A program made the translations under genes and the position numbers. The notes beneath the pieces were generated by a model. It did no database searches. It was not told the origin of the DNA and saw nothing but the letters and a program-made list of their open reading frames with translations. A DNA stretch of 64,000 bases, taken from positions 7,349,773-7,413,772 of the forward strand of contig CM020510.1 of the NCBI GenBank assembly GCA_009823395.1, in the 5' to 3' direction. The DNA comes from Thamnaconus septentrionalis. Taxonomy: Eukaryota; Chordata; Actinopteri; Tetraodontiformes; Monacanthidae. This document shows, piece after piece, positions 62,014-64,000 of the stretch. Position 1 is the stretch's first letter. Each line of letters starts with the position of its first letter.

Positions 62014-63540
62014 ATGCAGTCCCCTCTTCTGGCGAGACCAAAATACTAAAGCCTGCCTCTGTGGTCCCCGCCCCACCTTCCACTACACAACCCACGACAT
62101 CAGATAGTCCCCGAGCGTTGCCCCCTCCGCCGCCTGCACACAGGGGTCAGGACCCACAGCCCCCCAGTGTGGCAAGACGAGCCGCCGAATCAGTTCTAAC
62201 ATGCACAAAGGGAAACGCAGAGGTTAAGTGAAGTTAAAAAAAAAAAACGCTGTAGGGAATTGATCTGCATGCAAGATTGTTTTGACATTTTTGTTGCATC
62301 ATGTTTTGCAGGTTTTACAGAAACCTGTTGCGACCTGATCACAGGCACTGTATTTCATATCTCAAATGTTCTTGTATATGTACTTATGCTGCTTCCATCT
62401 GATTTATTTGACAAGGATGTAAAAAAAAAATTAAACGCTACATTTGTTTCTGTTTACGTGTTAGTCACTCAATTCAAATTAAGACTTTTATTTAGAAAGG
62501 TTTTACAGGCATTTCATTTCACATTTCAATGAAGGAGGTTGTTCTTTTTTTACAAAAACAGCATTAAGGATCTACAAGGAAAGAAGCCTTGACGATGTGG
62601 GTTGAAAGGGAAATCATACAGTGTTTGAATTCTATTAAGTGGACACGGGCATGAAACAATATTAAGGCAAGACAGGATAAAGGCAATGTATACAGGCTGT
62701 CATATATAAAAAAGAATCAGCTCAATATGTGACCGGAATATATAGGTGACATCTTTGGTTAATACATTTTCATATATTTATATTAGCATCAACAAAGCCT
62801 TTGTTTCTGTTTTTTCTTTTAATTGTGCTGGATTTAAATGTGTGTTTTGATCGGCTGCTCAACTTGGAATACACTGCGAGAACAGGAATACTGCATGAAA
62901 TCACTGTTGCACAGCCGACGTATACTATTTATCGTCAGACTAAAGTGCCGGGAGAGTAAAGTTCACATCGTTATTCGATTATTTCATTGTGTTGCGAGAA
63001 GCCGTGTGACGAAAACACTGTTAGACTGTCAGTGGGTCGGAATCGTGCGCAAGCAGCTAATTACAGTTTTAGTAATTAGAGTACGATTAACAGCCTACAC
63101 ACCCGCTGAGAACTGCTGCATCCTACACAAATAAAGGAAACAGACGTCTAGCACCTGATTGGTCAGACGAATGCACAGTACATGAGATTGACAAACAAAC
63201 ATAATAACATTGAGTTAAGTTAGAAGACGTTTATCGCTATGGATGATTGCTGCGTGACCTTATCACAGATATTTTCCTGAGAGACAAAAGGCCGTGATAA
63301 TCTGACACCACTATAGGCCGCGCGCTCACTGGACTCTGCGGCTGCTACTGCTGAGGGTGTCACCACTGAAGGCTTACACTTCACTATATACATTCAGAAA
63401 TTCCTTTTTGAATTGGTTATTTGCAGTATAGTAGGTCTTTCTGAGAGCTTGTGATCTAAACACCTTTCAAATTGAAAAATTCACATGCGTTTGGAAATTT
63501 GGCATCATTTTTCGCATTTTTCACAAATGAAAATTTTCAA
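62014..63540. other. Convergent 3' region, slc46a1 copy C / sarm1
   Basis: An AATAAA at 63130-63135 could end copy C transcripts. TTTATT at 62487-62492 could end sarm1 on the minus strand. The two 3' UTRs may overlap. A proline-rich open frame occupies the first 220 bp (see findings). Confidence 0.45.
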
Positions 63541-64000
63541 TCATTCCTTCTTTTTCTGCCCTTTGGAGCCCGGGCTGTCCGTTAGGTCGTGCTTTCCCTT
63601 CAGAAAACGAAGGATCTTCTCAATTGTTGCTTCTTGGTATTCATGAGACCACCTGTTGTCAGAAAAATCAAACAATTAAAGACATTTAAGACATTGGCGG
63701 TCTCTGAATTGATGTGTTGCCTGTTTGTTTCACACCAGTAGTAAGCAATAAAAAATGAGACAACACCTCATAAATTATTTACATGCCAGACAGAAGAGGC
63801 TTTTAAAGATTACTAATTAAACCTTAAAAAAAAAAAATCGGCTGACCTGTATGGGAAAAACTAATTTAACCACCTAATTTTAGACTGCTCTGTGTAGTTT
63901 TGACAGTTTGAGAACATCCTGTTTTACTCGATGAGCAGCCATTGTGGTTTTCAAAGCTGCAGCCTGCTTCAGCTTCTGGGGCCTGAACCGAAACTCACTT
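63541..64000 (-). CDS. sarm1: SARM1, C-terminal exon (5' part beyond window)
   Basis: NAD+ hydrolase that drives axon degeneration; the TIR domain is at its C-terminus. The last exon, 63541-63652 (minus), encodes [20 protein letters not shown] and then a Lys-rich tail ending GQKKKE. The [13 protein letters not shown] segment is the end of the SARM1 TIR domain. The next exon upstream ends at 63999-64000: the donor AA|GTGAGT is at the window edge and its two bases complete the Lys codon of KWSHEY in phase. The tail differs from the Ser/Gly-rich mammalian one, which is expected since it is poorly conserved. Position next to slc46a1 agrees with human 17q11.2. Confidence 0.9.

Overview
This window is nuclear genomic DNA from a ray-finned fish, most likely a percomorph-type teleost. 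The evidence is split vertebrate genes with canonical GT-AG introns, compact intergenic spaces, many long microsatellites (CA, CT, GATA, ATC, TA) and teleost-style gene content. All gene models below were built by hand from reading frames and splice sites; none rests on a database search. Every complete model except one closes exactly in frame. The gene set (cpd, cryba1, unc119, foxn1, slc13a2, slc46a1, sarm1) matches genes that lie together on human 17q11.2, so the window is a conserved synteny block.

Layout. 1-8788 (minus): 5' two thirds of carboxypeptidase D, running off the left edge. 10320-12340 (minus) and 14225-16610 (plus): a head-to-head pair of lens crystallin genes, beta-A1/A3-like and beta-B1-like, divided by about 1.8 kb holding two TATA boxes and three Maf-like half sites. 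18051-29604 (plus): unc119 with a first intron over 8 kb. 31024-35041 (minus): foxn1, the thymic epithelium forkhead factor, tail-to-tail with unc119. 35042-42270: about 7 kb without a recognisable gene, with two decayed interspersed repeats. 42747-49793 (minus): slc13a2, a 13-exon sodium/dicarboxylate cotransporter. 51151-62013 (plus): three tandem copies of slc46a1, the proton-coupled folate transporter, called A, B and C here. 63541-64000 (minus): last exon of sarm1.

The most notable region is the slc46a1 array. Copy A is intact but uses a GC-AG intron. Copy B is intact except for one missing base in exon 2, so it is either a fresh pseudogene or an assembly error. Copy C has an open frame but departs at positions matching human S318 and R376, and copies B and C both have Ser at the position matching human P425; all three are sites of known human loss-of-function mutations. 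The array may therefore hold copies with diverged transport properties. No RNA genes, CRISPR arrays or intact autonomous transposons were seen.
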